From positions 36,256 to 100,255 of the forward strand of contig NZ_BSUG01000005.1 of NCBI RefSeq assembly GCF_030161475.1: a DNA stretch of 64,000 bases. Reading direction: 5' to 3'. This document shows positions 1 to 10,219 of the stretch, one piece after another. Within the stretch, counting starts at the first letter, position 1. Every line of letters begins with the position of its first letter. Origin of the DNA: Tetragenococcus halophilus subsp. flandriensis. Lineage in GTDB: Bacteria; Bacillota; Bacilli; Lactobacillales; Enterococcaceae. The notes beneath the pieces are model-generated. The model saw only the letters and a list, made by a program, of their open reading frames with translations, had not been told where the DNA came from and did not search any database. The position numbers and the translations under genes were made by a program.

Positions 1-238
1 TGACAAACAAGGCGTAATCCGTTTATTCCTTAAATACGGGAAAGATGGTGAACGTGTGATCACTAACTTGAAACGTATCTCTAGACCAGGTCTGCGTGCT
101 TATGTTAAAGCTGACGAAGTACCTAAAGTATTGAATGGTTTAGGCATTGCAGTTGTTTCAACTTCTGACGGTGTGATCACTGACAAAGAAGCTAGAGCAA
201 AAAATGTTGGCGGCGAAGTTGTCGCTTATGTATGGTAA
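1..238 (+). CDS. rpsH: 30S ribosomal protein S8, C-terminal part (5' end outside window)
   Basis: S8 binds the central domain of 16S rRNA and is a primary assembly protein of the small subunit. The reading frame is open from base 2 and ends at TAA 236-238. The visible 78 residues carry the S8 C-terminal core ([17 protein letters not shown], then [17 protein letters not shown] and the ending EVVAYVW). The start codon lies upstream of the window; an internal ATG at 56 is not the real start. It lies 30 bp before rplF, in the usual spc operon order. Confidence 0.96.
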   Translation, partial: DKQGVIRLFLKYGKDGERVITNLKRISRPGLRAYVKADEVPKVLNGLGIAVVSTSDGVITDKEARAKNVGGEVVAYVW

Positions 239-268
239 TTTAATAAATACACAAGGAGGTGTCTTTCC

Positions 269-805
269 GTGAGTCGTATTGGGAATAAAGTTGTTGTATT
301 GCCAGAAAACGTTGAAGTTAAAATGGATGGCAACGATGTAACAGTTAAAGGACCCAACGGTGAATTAACTCGTGCATTTTCACCAGATATTAAATTTAAT
401 ATCGATGGAAGTGAAGTGACATTTACCCGTCCAAACGAAAGTCAAAAAATGAAAACAATTCATGGAACAACCCGTGCAAACTTCAATAATATGGTTGTAG
501 GTGTATCTGAAGGCTTTCAAAAATCATTAGAACTTGTGGGTGTTGGATACCGTGCCCAATTACAAGGGACAAAACTTATCTTAAACGTTGGTTATTCACA
601 ACCAGTTGAATTAGAAACCCCTGCAGGGATTAGCATTGAAGTTCCAGCCAATAACCAAATTACAATCAAGGGTTCTAATAAAGAACTTGTTGGTAAAGTA
701 GCTGCTAAGATTCGTAGTATTCGTTCACCAGAACCGTATAAAGGCAAAGGTATTCGTTATGCTGGCGAACAAGTGCGCAGCAAAGAAGGTAAAACAGGTA
801 AATAA
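269..805 (+). CDS. rplF: 50S ribosomal protein L6
   Basis: L6 sits near the factor-binding region of the large subunit on 23S rRNA. The 178-residue product has the usual length and two alpha/beta repeats. It begins MSRIGNKVV and contains the family hallmark [12 protein letters not shown] near residue 150. The start is GTG at 269, preceded by a near-perfect ribosome binding site AAGGAGGT (253-260). It is followed by rplR after 64 bp, as in other Firmicutes spc operons. Confidence 0.97.
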   Translation: MSRIGNKVVVLPENVEVKMDGNDVTVKGPNGELTRAFSPDIKFNIDGSEVTFTRPNESQKMKTIHGTTRANFNNMVVGVSEGFQKSLELVGVGYRAQLQGTKLILNVGYSQPVELETPAGISIEVPANNQITIKGSNKELVGKVAAKIRSIRSPEPYKGKGIRYAGEQVRSKEGKTGK

Positions 806-869
806 GCAAGTCCGCAAAAGAGTAAGACAAATCGCGGCCTAGACTAATACAGTTAAAGAGGTGACAATT

Positions 870-1226
870 GTGATTACAAAACCAGACAAAAATAAAACAC
901 GTCAAAAAAGACATCAACGTGTGAGAAATAAAATCTCTGGTACTGCTGAGTGCCCACGCTTGAACGTTTTCCGTTCTAATAAAAACATCTACGCGCAAGT
1001 AATTGATGACGTAGCGGGTGTGACGCTAGCAAGTGCCTCTACCTTGGATAAAAATATTTCAGGTGGAACAAAAACTGAGCAAGCAGAAACAGTCGGTAAA
1101 TTAGTTGCTGACCGTGCATCAGAAAAAGGTATTAAAGAAGTAGTCTTTGACCGTGGTGGATACCTTTACCATGGCCGCATAGCAGCTTTAGCAACAGCCG
1201 CTCGCGAAAATGGACTAGAATTTTAA
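870..1226 (+). CDS. rplR: 50S ribosomal protein L18
   Basis: L18 binds 5S rRNA and anchors it to the large subunit. A longer frame could start at GTG 861, but that codon lies inside the ribosome binding site (GAGGTG 858-863). The in-frame GTG at 870, six bases downstream, gives the expected N-terminus MITKPDKNK and 118 residues, matching the family. The motif [20 protein letters not shown] and the ending ARENGLEF are typical of L18. Confidence 0.96.
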   Translation: MITKPDKNKTRQKRHQRVRNKISGTAECPRLNVFRSNKNIYAQVIDDVAGVTLASASTLDKNISGGTKTEQAETVGKLVADRASEKGIKEVVFDRGGYLYHGRIAALATAARENGLEF

Positions 1227-1246
1227 AAAAAGGAGGAACACCATTC

Positions 1247-1747
1247 ATGGCTTATATTGATCCAAATAACTTGGAAATAGAAGATCGTGTCGTTGCGATC
1301 AACCGAGTATCAAAGGTCGTAAAAGGCGGTCGTCGTATGCGTTTTGCAGCTTTAGTCGTTGTCGGTGATAAAAACGGACACGTAGGATTTGGTACAGGTA
1401 AAGCACAGGAAGTACCAGAAGCAATCCGTAAAGCTGTTGACGACGGAAGGAAAAACTTAATCGAAGTACCAATGGTTGGCTCAACAATCCCGCATGAAGT
1501 CATTGGCTCATTCAGTGGTGGATATATTCTATTGAAACCAGCTGAAGCTGGTGCTGGAGTTGCTGCAGGTGGACCTGTTCGTGCGGTATTAGAACTTGGC
1601 GGTGTAGCCGATGTAACATCTAAATCTTTAGGTTCTAATACGCCGATCAATGTTGTGCGTGCAACAATTAAAGGACTGACAGAATTAAAACGCGCTGAAG
1701 AAGTTGCTGAACTTCGCGGCAAATCTGTAGAAGAAATTATTGGTTAG
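1247..1747 (+). CDS. rpsE: 30S ribosomal protein S5
   Basis: S5 helps decoding accuracy and lines the mRNA entry region of the small subunit. The 166-residue product has the double-stranded RNA-binding fold near residues 10-75 ([19 protein letters not shown]) and the C-terminal domain with [16 protein letters not shown]. The start is ATG 1247 after AAAGGAGGAA. It is closely followed by rpmD. A 156-aa frame on the opposite strand is only a shadow of this gene. Confidence 0.97.
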   Translation: MAYIDPNNLEIEDRVVAINRVSKVVKGGRRMRFAALVVVGDKNGHVGFGTGKAQEVPEAIRKAVDDGRKNLIEVPMVGSTIPHEVIGSFSGGYILLKPAEAGAGVAAGGPVRAVLELGGVADVTSKSLGSNTPINVVRATIKGLTELKRAEEVAELRGKSVEEIIG

Positions 1748-1760
1748 GAGGGCAATTCTA

Positions 1761-1940
1761 ATGGCTGAATTAAAAATCACATTAAAAAGCAGTACTATTG
1801 GACGTCCTCAAAATCAACGCGATACAGTAAAAGCGTTAGGATTAAAAAAAGTGAACAGTACTGTTGTTAAACCTGCGAATGAGGCAATTAAAGGCATGGT
1901 TACAACTATTGCACACTTAGTGGACGTAGAGGAAGTGTAA
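1761..1940 (+). CDS. rpmD: 50S ribosomal protein L30
   Basis: L30 is a small large-subunit protein. The true start is ATG 1761, giving 59 residues ([20 protein letters not shown]). The frame is open upstream to a GTG at 1740, which would overlap rpsE and includes the ribosome binding site GGAGGG (1747-1752), so the longer version is rejected. The motif TVKALGLKK is typical. It is followed by rplO. Confidence 0.95.
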   Translation: MAELKITLKSSTIGRPQNQRDTVKALGLKKVNSTVVKPANEAIKGMVTTIAHLVDVEEV

Positions 1941-1943
1941 CAA

Positions 1944-1958
1944 CGATTCGATGAATCG
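1944..1958 (+). other. Small hairpin between rpmD and rplO
   Basis: CGATTC (1944-1949) pairs with GAATCG (1953-1958) over a 3-base loop, between the rpmD stop and the rplO ribosome binding site. There is no T-run, so it is not a terminator. It may only space or protect the mRNA. Confidence 0.35.
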
Positions 1959-1984
1959 ATTTTAACTAAGGAGGTGCCAAACAC

Positions 1985-2425
1985 ATGAAACTTCATGAAC
2001 TAGAATCTGCAAAAGGTTCACGTCAAGTACGCAATCGCGTGGGACGTGGTTCATCATCAGGCAATGGTAAGACTGCAGGACGTGGACAAAAAGGACAAAA
2101 GGCTCGTTCAGGCGGTGGAACTCGTCTTGGTTTTGAAGGTGGTCAAACAGAATTATTCCGCCGTTTACCAAAACGTGGCTTTACCAACGTTAATCGTAAA
2201 GAATATGCGATTATCAATGTTGATCTTTTGAATAATTTTGAAGATGGAACTGAAGTTACTCCCGCTGTTTTAGCTGAAGCTGGGTTTGTAAAAAAACAAA
2301 AAGCTGGCATTAAAGTGTTGGGTAATGGAGAAGTAACCAAAAAATTAACTGTGAAAGCAGCGAAGTTTTCTAAAGCAGCACAAGAATCTATTGAAGCTGC
2401 TGGTGGGTCAATTGAGGTGATCTGA
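1985..2425 (+). CDS. rplO: 50S ribosomal protein L15
   Basis: L15 is a late assembly protein of the large subunit. The 146-residue product starts [14 protein letters not shown] and has the glycine/arginine-rich N-terminal extension ([20 protein letters not shown]) that threads into 23S rRNA, then the compact C-terminal domain ending in SIEVI. The start is ATG 1985 after TAAGGAGGTG. Its TGA stop (2423-2425) overlaps the secY ATG by one base, which suggests translational coupling. Confidence 0.97.
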   Translation: MKLHELESAKGSRQVRNRVGRGSSSGNGKTAGRGQKGQKARSGGGTRLGFEGGQTELFRRLPKRGFTNVNRKEYAIINVDLLNNFEDGTEVTPAVLAEAGFVKKQKAGIKVLGNGEVTKKLTVKAAKFSKAAQESIEAAGGSIEVI

Positions 2426-3717
2426 TGTTAAAACTTTTAAAGGGCGCTTTTAAAGTCAAGGATATTAGATCAAGGATCTTGTTTACAATATTTATTCTGT
2501 TTATATTCCGTATTGGAACGCATGTTACTGTTCCAGGAGTCGATGCAGCAGAGTTACAAACTATTTCTGAATTGCCCTTTATGAATACGTTGGATTTAGT
2601 CAGTGGTAGTGCGATGCAACGTTTTTCGATATTTTCGATGGGCGTTTCGCCCTACATTACTGCTTCGATTATTGTTCAATTAGCTCAAATGGATATTGTC
2701 CCGAAATTCACTGAATGGTCAAAACAAGGTGAAGTAGGACGTAAAAAGCTGAATCAAGCGACTCGTTATATCACTTTATTTATAGGTTTTTTACAATCTA
2801 TTGCACTAACAGCTGGCTTCCAAGTTTTCACTCAATTCGGTTTTGTTCCTAATCCTTCAATTTCAACTTATGTTGTCATTGGAGTTATTTTAACCACAGG
2901 TACCATGTTTGTTACTTGGTTGGGGGAACTGATCACTGAAAAAGGGATCGGAAACGGTGTGTCCATGCTTATCTTTGCAGGGATTATTTCTCGTTTACCT
3001 GTTTCAATCAAAGAAATAACAGAAGATTATTTTATTAATATTAACCAGGATGATCTTTGGAAATCAATTTTATTTGTGGTTATTTTAGTTATTGCGATGT
3101 TGGTGATCGTAACGATTGTTACCTTTGTCCAACAAGCAGAAAGAAAGATCCCGATTCAGTATACAAAACGCGTAGCAGGAGCTCCAACAAGTAGTTATCT
3201 ACCTTTAAAAGTAAATGCTGCTGGCGTGATTCCTGTTATCTTTGCTAGTTCCTTGATTACAACACCTAATGCGATCATTCAAGCTTTTAGTTCTTCTAGA
3301 GGAGAAACTTGGTTTGATGTCATTCAAACACTTTTTGATTACAATACAGTACCTGGTGCTATTTTGTATGGTGCATTGATCGTTGGCTTTACTTTCTTTT
3401 ATGCTTTTGTTCAAGTCAATCCCGAGAAGTTATCGGAAAACTTGCAAAAACAAGGAAGTTATATTCCAAGTGTGCGTCCGGGAAAAGGAACGGAACAGTT
3501 CGTCTCAAGGTTATTGATGCGTTTGAGTACAGTGGGTTCGCTCTTTTTAGGAGCAGTCGCATTGCTTCCAATTATCGCATCCATGGTGTGGGATCTTCCA
3601 GAATCAATTGGTTTGGGTGGAACGAGCCTATTGATTGTTATTAGTGTAGCGCTTGAAACTGCCAAACAAATAGAAGGTCTAATGCTAAAACGTCAATACA
3701 CAGGTTTCATAAATTAG
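2425..3717 (+). CDS. secY: Preprotein translocase subunit SecY
   Basis: SecY is the channel of the SecYEG translocon in the cytoplasmic membrane. It exports and inserts proteins together with SecA or the ribosome. The 430-residue product has the expected ten hydrophobic segments. It shows the family features FRIGTHVTVPGVD near residue 30 and GVSPYITASIIVQLAQMD near residue 73, and the cytoplasmic loop RKIPIQYTKR near residue 240. It is translationally coupled to rplO. Genes for SecE, SecG and SecA are not in this window. Confidence 0.97.
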   Translation: MLKLLKGAFKVKDIRSRILFTIFILFIFRIGTHVTVPGVDAAELQTISELPFMNTLDLVSGSAMQRFSIFSMGVSPYITASIIVQLAQMDIVPKFTEWSKQGEVGRKKLNQATRYITLFIGFLQSIALTAGFQVFTQFGFVPNPSISTYVVIGVILTTGTMFVTWLGELITEKGIGNGVSMLIFAGIISRLPVSIKEITEDYFININQDDLWKSILFVVILVIAMLVIVTIVTFVQQAERKIPIQYTKRVAGAPTSSYLPLKVNAAGVIPVIFASSLITTPNAIIQAFSSSRGETWFDVIQTLFDYNTVPGAILYGALIVGFTFFYAFVQVNPEKLSENLQKQGSYIPSVRPGKGTEQFVSRLLMRLSTVGSLFLGAVALLPIIASMVWDLPESIGLGGTSLLIVISVALETAKQIEGLMLKRQYTGFIN

Positions 3718-3728
3718 AGTTTTATTGT

Positions 3729-3754
3729 AGTGTTGAGGCTTTTTCCTCAACACT
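3729..3754 (+). other. Perfect hairpin between secY and adk, no T-run
   Basis: AGTGTTGAGG (3729-3738) pairs exactly with CCTCAACACT (3745-3754) around a CTTTTT loop. A-rich rather than T-rich sequence follows, so it is not a standard intrinsic terminator. It could be an RNA processing or stability element, or a weak attenuator between the membrane gene secY and adk. Confidence 0.55.
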
Positions 3755-3778
3755 GGAAAAAACTTGCAGGAGGAATAA

Positions 3779-4429
<651 letters not shown>

Positions 4430-4463
4430 TTCTTGCTCTTTTTCGTGTTCTAGTAACTTTTTC

Positions 4464-4492
4464 TTGTAAATAGTTAGACATTATGCTAAAAT
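4464..4492 (+). promoter_or_regulatory. Probable sigma-A promoter for infA and downstream genes
   Basis: TTGTAA (4464-4469), a 17-bp spacer and TAAAAT (4487-4492), with an extended -10 TG at 4484-4485. It lies about 120 bp upstream of infA in the 185-bp adk-infA gap, so infA to rplQ may also be transcribed separately from the upstream genes. Confidence 0.55.
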
Positions 4493-4614
4493 ATGTCAGT
4501 CCGACTTCTAGATTGATAGAAAATTGTTGAAAAGAAGTTAAGGTGGGGACACGACACAGGTTTCCGCCGTTTTATCGCGTAAAGTTGCGAAACAAGTACA
4601 AGGGGGTACTGTGC

Positions 4615-4833
4615 GTGGCAAAAGAAGACATGATAGAAATTGAAGGTACAGTCGTCGAAACTTTACCAAATGCAATGTTTAAAGTCGAGCTTGAAAATGG
4701 CCATGAGATTCTTGCGACTGTTTCTGGCAAAATTCGAATGCACTATATTCGTATTTTACCGGGAGATAAGGTGACTGTTGAACTTTCGCCTTATGACTTG
4801 AGTCGTGGTCGTATTACGTATCGTTTTAAATAA
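4615..4833 (+). CDS. infA: Translation initiation factor IF-1
   Basis: IF-1 binds the A site of the 30S subunit during initiation and helps IF-2 and IF-3. The family's 72-residue length is met exactly when the start is taken at GTG 4615 ([15 protein letters not shown]), after AGGGGGT (4601-4607). The frame is open further upstream, but that part does not resemble IF-1. The single OB-fold includes [20 protein letters not shown]. It is followed by rpmJ and rpsM. Confidence 0.96.
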   Translation: MAKEDMIEIEGTVVETLPNAMFKVELENGHEILATVSGKIRMHYIRILPGDKVTVELSPYDLSRGRITYRFK

Positions 4834-4867
4834 TTGTACTTACGTAAAACCATAGGAGGTAAGTATT

Positions 4868-4984
4868 ATGAAAGTAAGACCATCAGTAAAACCAATGTGT
4901 GATAATTGTAAAGTCGTTCGTCGTAAAGGACGCGTTATGGTGATTTGTTCTGCAAATCCAAAACATAAACAACGTCAAGGATAA
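4868..4984 (+). CDS. rpmJ: 50S ribosomal protein L36 (zinc-type)
   Basis: This 38-codon gene runs from ATG 4868 to TAA 4982-4984, preceded by AGGAGGT. The product [19 protein letters not shown] has the complete zinc ligand set C11, C14, C27 and H33, so it is the zinc-binding (C+) form of L36. It occupies its usual place between infA and rpsM. Confidence 0.95.
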   Translation: MKVRPSVKPMCDNCKVVRRKGRVMVICSANPKHKQRQG

Positions 4985-5002
4985 TTGGAGGTGTAACAAG
5001 AT

Positions 5003-5374
5003 ATGGCTCGTATTGCAGGAGTAGATATTCCTCGGGAAAAACAAGTAGTTGTCTCTCTTACTTATATTTTTGGTGTCGGAGATACAACTGCTAAAAGTAT
5101 TTTAGCAGAAGCAGGCGTTGCTGAAGATGTTCGTGTTCGTGATTTAACCAACGAACAAACTGACGCGATCCGCGCAGCTGTTGATAATCTAAAAGTTGAA
5201 GGTGACCTTCGTCGTGAAGTGAACTTAGATATCAAACGTTTGATGGAGATTGGTTCATATCGCGGTATGCGTCATCGTCGTGGTTTGCCTGTTCGTGGAC
5301 AACATACTAAAAATAATGCCCGTACACGTAAAGGCCCCGCAACAACTATCGCAGGCAAGAAAAATAATTTCTAA
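5003..5374 (+). CDS. rpsM: 30S ribosomal protein S13
   Basis: S13 lies in the head of the small subunit and touches the large subunit and the P-site tRNA. The 123-residue product begins [11 protein letters not shown], has a helix-hairpin-helix region ([14 protein letters not shown]) and ends with the basic tail [17 protein letters not shown] that reaches the tRNA. The start is ATG 5003 after TGGAGGTG. It is followed by rpsK after 18 bp. Confidence 0.97.
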   Translation: MARIAGVDIPREKQVVVSLTYIFGVGDTTAKSILAEAGVAEDVRVRDLTNEQTDAIRAAVDNLKVEGDLRREVNLDIKRLMEIGSYRGMRHRRGLPVRGQHTKNNARTRKGPATTIAGKKNNF

Positions 5375-5392
5375 TGAAGGAGGTTAAACTTC

Positions 5393-5782
5393 ATGGCACA
5401 AAAAAAGGTGAATCGTAAACGCCGTGTGAAAAAGAATATTGAATCTGGAATTGCACATATTCATTCAACATTCAATAATACAATTGTGATGATCACTGAT
5501 CAACATGGTAACGCGTTATCATGGTCTTCAGCAGGTGCATTAGGATTCAGAGGAAGTAGAAAATCAACACCATTTGCCGCTCAATTAGCAGCAGAAACTG
5601 CGGCAAAATCAGGAATGGAACACGGATTGAAAAATGTAGAAGTAACTGTAAAAGGCCCAGGTTCAGGACGTGAAGCAGCAATTCGTTCATTACAAGCAGC
5701 AGGATTGGAAGTGGCTGCGATTCGTGACGTAACACCAGTTCCTCATAATGGATGCCGCCCTCCAAAACGCCGTCGTGTTTAA
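5393..5782 (+). CDS. rpsK: 30S ribosomal protein S11
   Basis: S11 is a platform protein of the small subunit near the E site and the Shine-Dalgarno helix. The 129-residue product has a basic start ([14 protein letters not shown]), the core [18 protein letters not shown] and the typical ending [13 protein letters not shown]. The start is ATG 5393 after AAGGAGGT. Confidence 0.97.
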   Translation: MAQKKVNRKRRVKKNIESGIAHIHSTFNNTIVMITDQHGNALSWSSAGALGFRGSRKSTPFAAQLAAETAAKSGMEHGLKNVEVTVKGPGSGREAAIRSLQAAGLEVAAIRDVTPVPHNGCRPPKRRRV

Positions 5783-5861
5783 TGAGTGCTGCTCATTTTG
5801 AGTTTCAAAATTATGTCATTGAACAAGACACTTTTCGTTTTGAAAGGGGTAAGAGATAAGA

Positions 5862-6800
5862 ATGATTGAATTCGAAAAACCAAGAATCACAAAGATTGAT
5901 GAAGAGAAAGATTATGGCAAGTTTATCGTAGAACCTCTGGAAAGAGGCTATGGAACTACATTAGGAAATTCCCTGCGTCGTATTTTGTTATCTTCTTTAC
6001 CAGGAGCAGCAATCACAAGTATTCAAATTGATGGCGTGTTACATGAGTTTTCAACGATCAAGGGCGTTCGTGAAGATGTCGCGCAAATTGTTTTGAATAT
6101 TAAAGGTCTTGCGTTAAAACTTTATAGCGAAGAAGAAAAAAACCTTGAAATCGATATTACTGGACCGGCTACAATAACTGCTGGCGATATCATCGTTGAT
6201 AGTGATGTAGAGATTCTTAATAAAGATATGTATATCTGTACGGTGGCAGAAGGTACAAGATTTCATGCTCGCTTATCAGTGCAACCTGGACGTGGGTATG
6301 TTCAAGCTGACGAAAACAAAAAAGAAGATATGCCCATTGGTGTACTTCCAGTTGATTCAATTTATACACCCGTTCGTCGTGTGAATTATCAAGTAGAAAA
6401 TACACGTGTTGGTCGCCGGGATGATTATGATAAGCTGACAATGGAACTTTGGACAGATGGTTCGATTGAACCACTTGACGCTTTAAGTTTATCAGCGAAA
6501 ATCCTTACAGACCATTTAGAAATTTTTGTGAATATGACCGATGAAGCGAAAAATACAGACATCATGGTCGAAAAAGAAGAAACACAAAAAGAAAAAATGT
6601 TAGAAATGACAATTGAAGAGTTGGACTTATCTGTTCGTTCTTATAATTGTTTAAAACGTGCTGGTATTAATACTGTACAAGAATTAACAAATAAATCTGA
6701 ACCAGAAATGATCAAAGTACGTAATTTGGGCCGTAAATCTCTTGAAGAAGTAAAATCAAAATTAAGTGATCTTGGTCTGGGATTACGTAAAGACGATTAA
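5862..6800 (+). CDS. rpoA: RNA polymerase alpha subunit
   Basis: Alpha forms a dimer that nucleates assembly of core RNA polymerase, and its C-terminal domain touches upstream promoter DNA and activators. The 312-residue product has the N-terminal dimer domain ([20 protein letters not shown] near residue 30), a short charged linker near residues 230-245 and the C-terminal domain with helix-hairpin-helix motif ([18 protein letters not shown]). The start is ATG 5862 after GAAAGGGG. It is the penultimate gene of the alpha operon, before rplQ. Confidence 0.97.
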   Translation: MIEFEKPRITKIDEEKDYGKFIVEPLERGYGTTLGNSLRRILLSSLPGAAITSIQIDGVLHEFSTIKGVREDVAQIVLNIKGLALKLYSEEEKNLEIDITGPATITAGDIIVDSDVEILNKDMYICTVAEGTRFHARLSVQPGRGYVQADENKKEDMPIGVLPVDSIYTPVRRVNYQVENTRVGRRDDYDKLTMELWTDGSIEPLDALSLSAKILTDHLEIFVNMTDEAKNTDIMVEKEETQKEKMLEMTIEELDLSVRSYNCLKRAGINTVQELTNKSEPEMIKVRNLGRKSLEEVKSKLSDLGLGLRKDD

Positions 6801-6823
6801 TTTTTACGAAGGAGGGAAACCAC

Positions 6824-7204
6824 GTGAGTTATCGTAAATTAGGACGCACATCTAACCAACGTAAAGCGATGTTGCGTGATTTAACAACTGATCTAATCAT
6901 TAACGAACGAATTGAAACAACAGAAGCTCGTGCCAAAGAAGTTCGTTCTACAGCAGAAAAAATGATTACACTAGGAAAACGCGGTGATTTGCATGCACGT
7001 CGCCAAGCAGCTGCTTTTGTACGTAATGAAGTAGCTAATGTGCGTGAAGAGGATGAAGAGATTATTATTGATTCAGCTTTACAAAAGCTTTTTAATGATA
7101 TCGCTCCTCGCTATGAAGAGCGCCAAGGTGGTTATACTCGCATCTTGAAGACTGAACCAAGACGCGGAGACGCTGCAGCAATGGCTATCCTAGAACTTGT
7201 CTAA
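6824..7204 (+). CDS. rplQ: 50S ribosomal protein L17
   Basis: L17 lies near the exit of the peptide tunnel. The 126-residue product starts at GTG 6824 after GAAGGAGGG and begins [20 protein letters not shown], the family signature; it ends [13 protein letters not shown]. It is the last gene of the alpha operon and is followed by a structured RNA region (see the next entry). Confidence 0.97.
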   Translation: MSYRKLGRTSNQRKAMLRDLTTDLIINERIETTEARAKEVRSTAEKMITLGKRGDLHARRQAAAFVRNEVANVREEDEEIIIDSALQKLFNDIAPRYEERQGGYTRILKTEPRRGDAAAMAILELV

Positions 7205-7239
7205 AATCTACTGAAGCAGTATTAGTAATTAAACTAATG

Positions 7240-7366
7240 GCTAGCATCACTTTGTCGATGATTTTAAGAGTGTTATGATGTTGGAAATATTTTTTTCCGA
7301 GTCTAGCTCAGCACTGCTCCCTGAATTATCAGGGAGCAGGCATTCATCATAAAGTGTTTTTTTTTA
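7240..7366 (+). ncRNA. Candidate L17 downstream element (L17DE) RNA / 3' UTR structure
   Basis: The first 160 bases after rplQ fold clearly. TGCTCCCTGA (7315-7324) pairs perfectly with TCAGGGAGCA (7329-7338). An outer arm CACTTT (7248-7253) can pair with AAAGTG (7351-7356), which is followed at once by nine T (7357-7365). CACTTT could instead pair with AAGAGTG near 7266-7272, so two alternative folds are possible. Established knowledge: a conserved RNA called the L17 downstream element occurs right behind rplQ in lactic acid bacteria and Listeria. Position and shape match, but I could not run a covariance model. The remaining bases up to ecfA1 (7367-7563) are AT-rich with no gene or clear promoter that I can support. 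Confidence 0.6.
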
Positions 7367-7563
7367 GTTTCGATTTGCTATAAATCTAATATATAGCTAA
7401 TGGAAAGTAAAAGAAAACGTTGTGGACTATTTATTAGAGTAATTGAAATATTAACTTTTTTTTGGTAGTGTTAGTTAGAATCAGATAGCTTTTAATTTTT
7501 GTGAATGAATATAGTGAATTTGTCTTAAGTACTTTTTAGTCTATTTTACATAAAGGAGCAACC

Positions 7564-8403
7564 ATGGAACCTATCATAAGTTTAAAAAATATTACATTTC
7601 GCTATCAAGCTGATCAAGTGCAACCTGCGCTGCAAGATTTATCGCTAACTGTAAATAAAGGAGAATGGGTAGCGATTATCGGGCATAATGGATCAGGCAA
7701 ATCGACTCTGGCTAAAACGATAAATGGACTCTTATTGCCAGAAACAGGAAATATCTCTGTGGGTCAATTGGAATTAAATGAAGAGAATATTTGGACGATA
7801 CGTAAGATGGTAGGTATGGTTTTTCAAAATCCAGATAATCAATTTGTAGGTGCTACGGTTGAAGACGACGTCGCTTTTGGGATGGAAAATCAAGGCATTC
7901 CCCGAGAAGAAATGGTTCCTAGAGTTAAGGAAGCTTTAGAGCAAGTCAAACTAACGGATTTTGCGGCCAAAGAACCTGCGCGGTTGTCTGGCGGACAAAA
8001 ACAACGAGTAGCAATTGCAGGAATTTTAGCTTTACGCCCCGGTATTATTATTCTTGATGAGGCAACAAGTATGTTAGATCCTGAGGGTCGTCAAGAAGTG
8101 ATCTCTATTCTAAAAGAAGTGAAAGAAAAATATCAGTTAACCGTTTTATCCATCACTCATGATATTGATGAAGCAGCCAATGCGAATCGAATTCTTGTAA
8201 TGCGTGAAGGACAATTGATGGACGAGGGAACACCTGCTCAAATTTTTTCTCAAGGGCCTAATTTAATAGAAAAAGGATTAGATTTGCCATTTCCTGAAAG
8301 GTTAAAACAATCATTAGAGGATCGTGGCGTTTCTGTACCTGAAAAATACTTAACTGAAGAAGGGATGGTCGACTGGTTATGGACATCGTTTTTGAACAAG
8401 TAA
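7564..8403 (+). CDS. ecfA1: ECF transporter ATPase EcfA1
   Basis: This is one of two ATPases of the energy-coupling-factor transporter module, which takes up vitamins with exchangeable S components (BioY at 49819-50358 is a likely client). The 279-residue protein has Walker [10 protein letters not shown] near residue 39, the signature [13 protein letters not shown] near residue 142 and Walker [13 protein letters not shown]. The start is ATG 7564 after AAAGGAG. Its last 25 bases overlap ecfA2, so the two are probably translationally coupled. Confidence 0.95.
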   Translation: MEPIISLKNITFRYQADQVQPALQDLSLTVNKGEWVAIIGHNGSGKSTLAKTINGLLLPETGNISVGQLELNEENIWTIRKMVGMVFQNPDNQFVGATVEDDVAFGMENQGIPREEMVPRVKEALEQVKLTDFAAKEPARLSGGQKQRVAIAGILALRPGIIILDEATSMLDPEGRQEVISILKEVKEKYQLTVLSITHDIDEAANANRILVMREGQLMDEGTPAQIFSQGPNLIEKGLDLPFPERLKQSLEDRGVSVPEKYLTEEGMVDWLWTSFLNK

Positions 8404-9239
8404 ATTTCACTTTTCAACCGGGCTCACCTTTTGAACAGCGCGTTTTATATGATATCAATATGACGATTAAAGAAGGAACTTATAATGCTTTTGTGGGGCA
8501 TACAGGTAGTGGGAAGTCAACGATCTTACAGCATTTAAACGCCTTATTGAAGCCAACTTCAGGTAATGTAAAGATTGGTGAGCGAACGATCACGCCAGAA
8601 ACAAATAATAAAAATTTAAAGCCTATTCGAAAAAAAGTGGGCATTGTCTTTCAATTTCCTGAATCGCAGTTGTTTGAAGAAACAGTGGGAAAGGATATTG
8701 CCTTTGGTCCGAAAAATTTTGGTGTGTCAGAAGAAGAGGCATTGAAATTAGCAAAAGAATATTTAACATTAGTAGGGCTAGACGAAAGTTATCTTGATCG
8801 TTCTCCTTTTGATTTATCAGGTGGACAAATGCGTAGAGTGGCTATTGCTGGCGTATTAGCCATGGAACCAGAAGTTTTAGTACTAGATGAGCCCACGGCA
8901 GGACTTGATCCACAGGGACGTCGAGAAATGATGGCGATATTCGAACATTTACATAAGGCTCGTCATATGACCATTGTGCTAGTTACACATTCGATGGATG
9001 ATGTTGCTGATTATGCCGATTATGTTTATGTCTTAGAAAAAGGACAACTTGTAAAAGATGGGACGCCAGAAAAAGTCTTTCAAAATATAGAGTGGTTGCA
9101 AAACAAACAATTGGGCGTTCCTACTGCGGCTGCATTTGCTAAACGCTTAGAAGAAAAGGGGATGACTTTTAAAAAGTTGCCTCTTACCGCAAATGAATTA
9201 GCCGATGAATTAGTGGCTAGAGGAGGAGAATCATTATGA
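8379..9239 (+). CDS. ecfA2: ECF transporter ATPase EcfA2
   Basis: This is the second, non-identical ATPase of the ECF module. It has 286 residues with Walker [10 protein letters not shown], signature [14 protein letters not shown] and Walker [17 protein letters not shown]. The C-terminal extension ([20 protein letters not shown]) fits EcfA2 and probably contacts EcfT. It overlaps ecfA1 by 25 bp and ecfT by 4 bp (ATGA). The heterodimer EcfA1/EcfA2 is expected to hydrolyse ATP to drive reorientation of the S component. Confidence 0.95.
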   Translation: MDIVFEQVNFTFQPGSPFEQRVLYDINMTIKEGTYNAFVGHTGSGKSTILQHLNALLKPTSGNVKIGERTITPETNNKNLKPIRKKVGIVFQFPESQLFEETVGKDIAFGPKNFGVSEEEALKLAKEYLTLVGLDESYLDRSPFDLSGGQMRRVAIAGVLAMEPEVLVLDEPTAGLDPQGRREMMAIFEHLHKARHMTIVLVTHSMDDVADYADYVYVLEKGQLVKDGTPEKVFQNIEWLQNKQLGVPTAAAFAKRLEEKGMTFKKLPLTANELADELVARGGESL

Positions 9240-10033
9240 TGAACAAGTTGATTCTTGGACGATATATTCCTGGAAATTCGCTAATTCACCGCTTAGATCC
9301 TCGAGCGAAATTACTTACTAGTTTTTACTTTATTGGGATCATTTTTTTCGCCAATAATTGGCAAAGTTATTTACTTTTAGGTTTATTTACCCTTTTTTGT
9401 ATTTATTTATCAAAAGTTGACTTTGGTTTTTTCTTGCGCGGTGTTCGTCCGCTACTTTGGTTAATATTATTTACTGTTGCCTTACAAGTTCTGTTTACTT
9501 CTGGAGGAGAGACTTATTGGGAGTGGGGCGTCTTTCAGATTACAGAGTTCGGCGTACAAAATGGGATTTTTATTTTCTGTCGTTTTGTATTAATTATATT
9601 TATGTCGACTTTATTAACGTTAACGACTCCTCCTTTAGAACTTTCGGATGCGATTGAATTCATTTTACGTCCCTTAAATGCAATCAATTTTCCAGTTCAT
9701 GAAATTTCTTTGATGCTGTCTATTGCCTTACGTTTTGTGCCAACGTTAATGGATGAGACTGAAAAGATTATGAACGCGCAACGTGCGCGTGGTGTTGATT
9801 TTAGTGAAGGAAATTTGATCCAAAAAATGAAAGCTGTTATTCCGCTGCTCATTCCTTTATTTGTGTCGAGTTTTAATCGTGCGGATGATTTAGCAACAGC
9901 GATGGAAGCTCGTGGTTATCAAGGAGGAGAGGGACGGACAAAATATCGCATATTGCACTGGCATAAAAAAGATACTTTTTCTGTTTGTGCTTACGGGTTT
10001 TTAACGGTCGCCTTAATTTATTTAAGAGCTTAA
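9236..10033 (+). CDS. ecfT: ECF transporter transmembrane subunit EcfT
   Basis: EcfT is the membrane scaffold that couples EcfA1/A2 to substrate-binding S components. The 265-residue protein has five or so hydrophobic segments and the cytoplasmic coupling helices with two Ala-Arg-Gly type motifs (AQRARGVDF near residue 180 and [10 protein letters not shown] near residue 222) that contact the ATPases. Two ATGs in tandem (9236 and 9239) could start it. It overlaps the ecfA2 stop by 4 bp. Confidence 0.95.
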   Translation: MMNKLILGRYIPGNSLIHRLDPRAKLLTSFYFIGIIFFANNWQSYLLLGLFTLFCIYLSKVDFGFFLRGVRPLLWLILFTVALQVLFTSGGETYWEWGVFQITEFGVQNGIFIFCRFVLIIFMSTLLTLTTPPLELSDAIEFILRPLNAINFPVHEISLMLSIALRFVPTLMDETEKIMNAQRARGVDFSEGNLIQKMKAVIPLLIPLFVSSFNRADDLATAMEARGYQGGEGRTKYRILHWHKKDTFSVCAYGFLTVALIYLRA

Positions 10034-10055
10034 AAAAGAAGACAAAATCAAATCA

Positions 10056-10125
10056 GTGTGCTAAAAGGGAACTAAGCACATAAGAAAACCAAACGAGTGT
10101 GGTTAAATTAAAATAAGCACATAAG
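10056..10125 (+). repeat. Two imperfect repeat units with small hairpins behind ecfT
   Basis: TAAGCACATAAG occurs at 10073-10084 and again at 10114-10125. Each is preceded by a GAGTGTG/CAGTGTG block. In the first unit TGTGCT (10057-10062) pairs with AGCACA (10075-10080). They look like two copies of a short palindromic intergenic unit. No function is evident. Confidence 0.5.
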
Positions 10126-10153
10126 TTTGCTAATGTTACGTGTTTAATTTAAG

Positions 10154-10201
10154 AAAAAGAGACAACAAAAGTTGATTTATTCTTTTATTGTCTCTTTTTT
10201 T
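10154..10201 (+). terminator. Intrinsic terminator between ecfT and truA
   Basis: AAAAAGAGACAA (10154-10165) pairs with TTGTCTCTTTTT (10188-10199). The stem extends inward with one mismatch and ends in a T-run. It should stop most ecf transcription, so truA depends on readthrough or a promoter not seen here. Confidence 0.75.
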
Positions 10202-10219
10202 GTGAAAGAGGAGAGAAAA

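Noticed and set aside
1252..1722. 156-aa open frame on the minus strand opposite rpsE
   Set aside because: It lies wholly inside a clear ribosomal protein gene, has no ribosome site and reads as a low-complexity Ser/Thr/Pro-rich shadow.
1740..1760. Longer rpmD starting at GTG 1740
   Set aside because: It would overlap rpsE and swallow the ribosome binding site; ATG 1761 gives the family length.
10172..10219. N-terminal extension of truA
   Set aside because: The extension is the 3' part of a terminator hairpin; ATG 10220 has a proper ribosome site.
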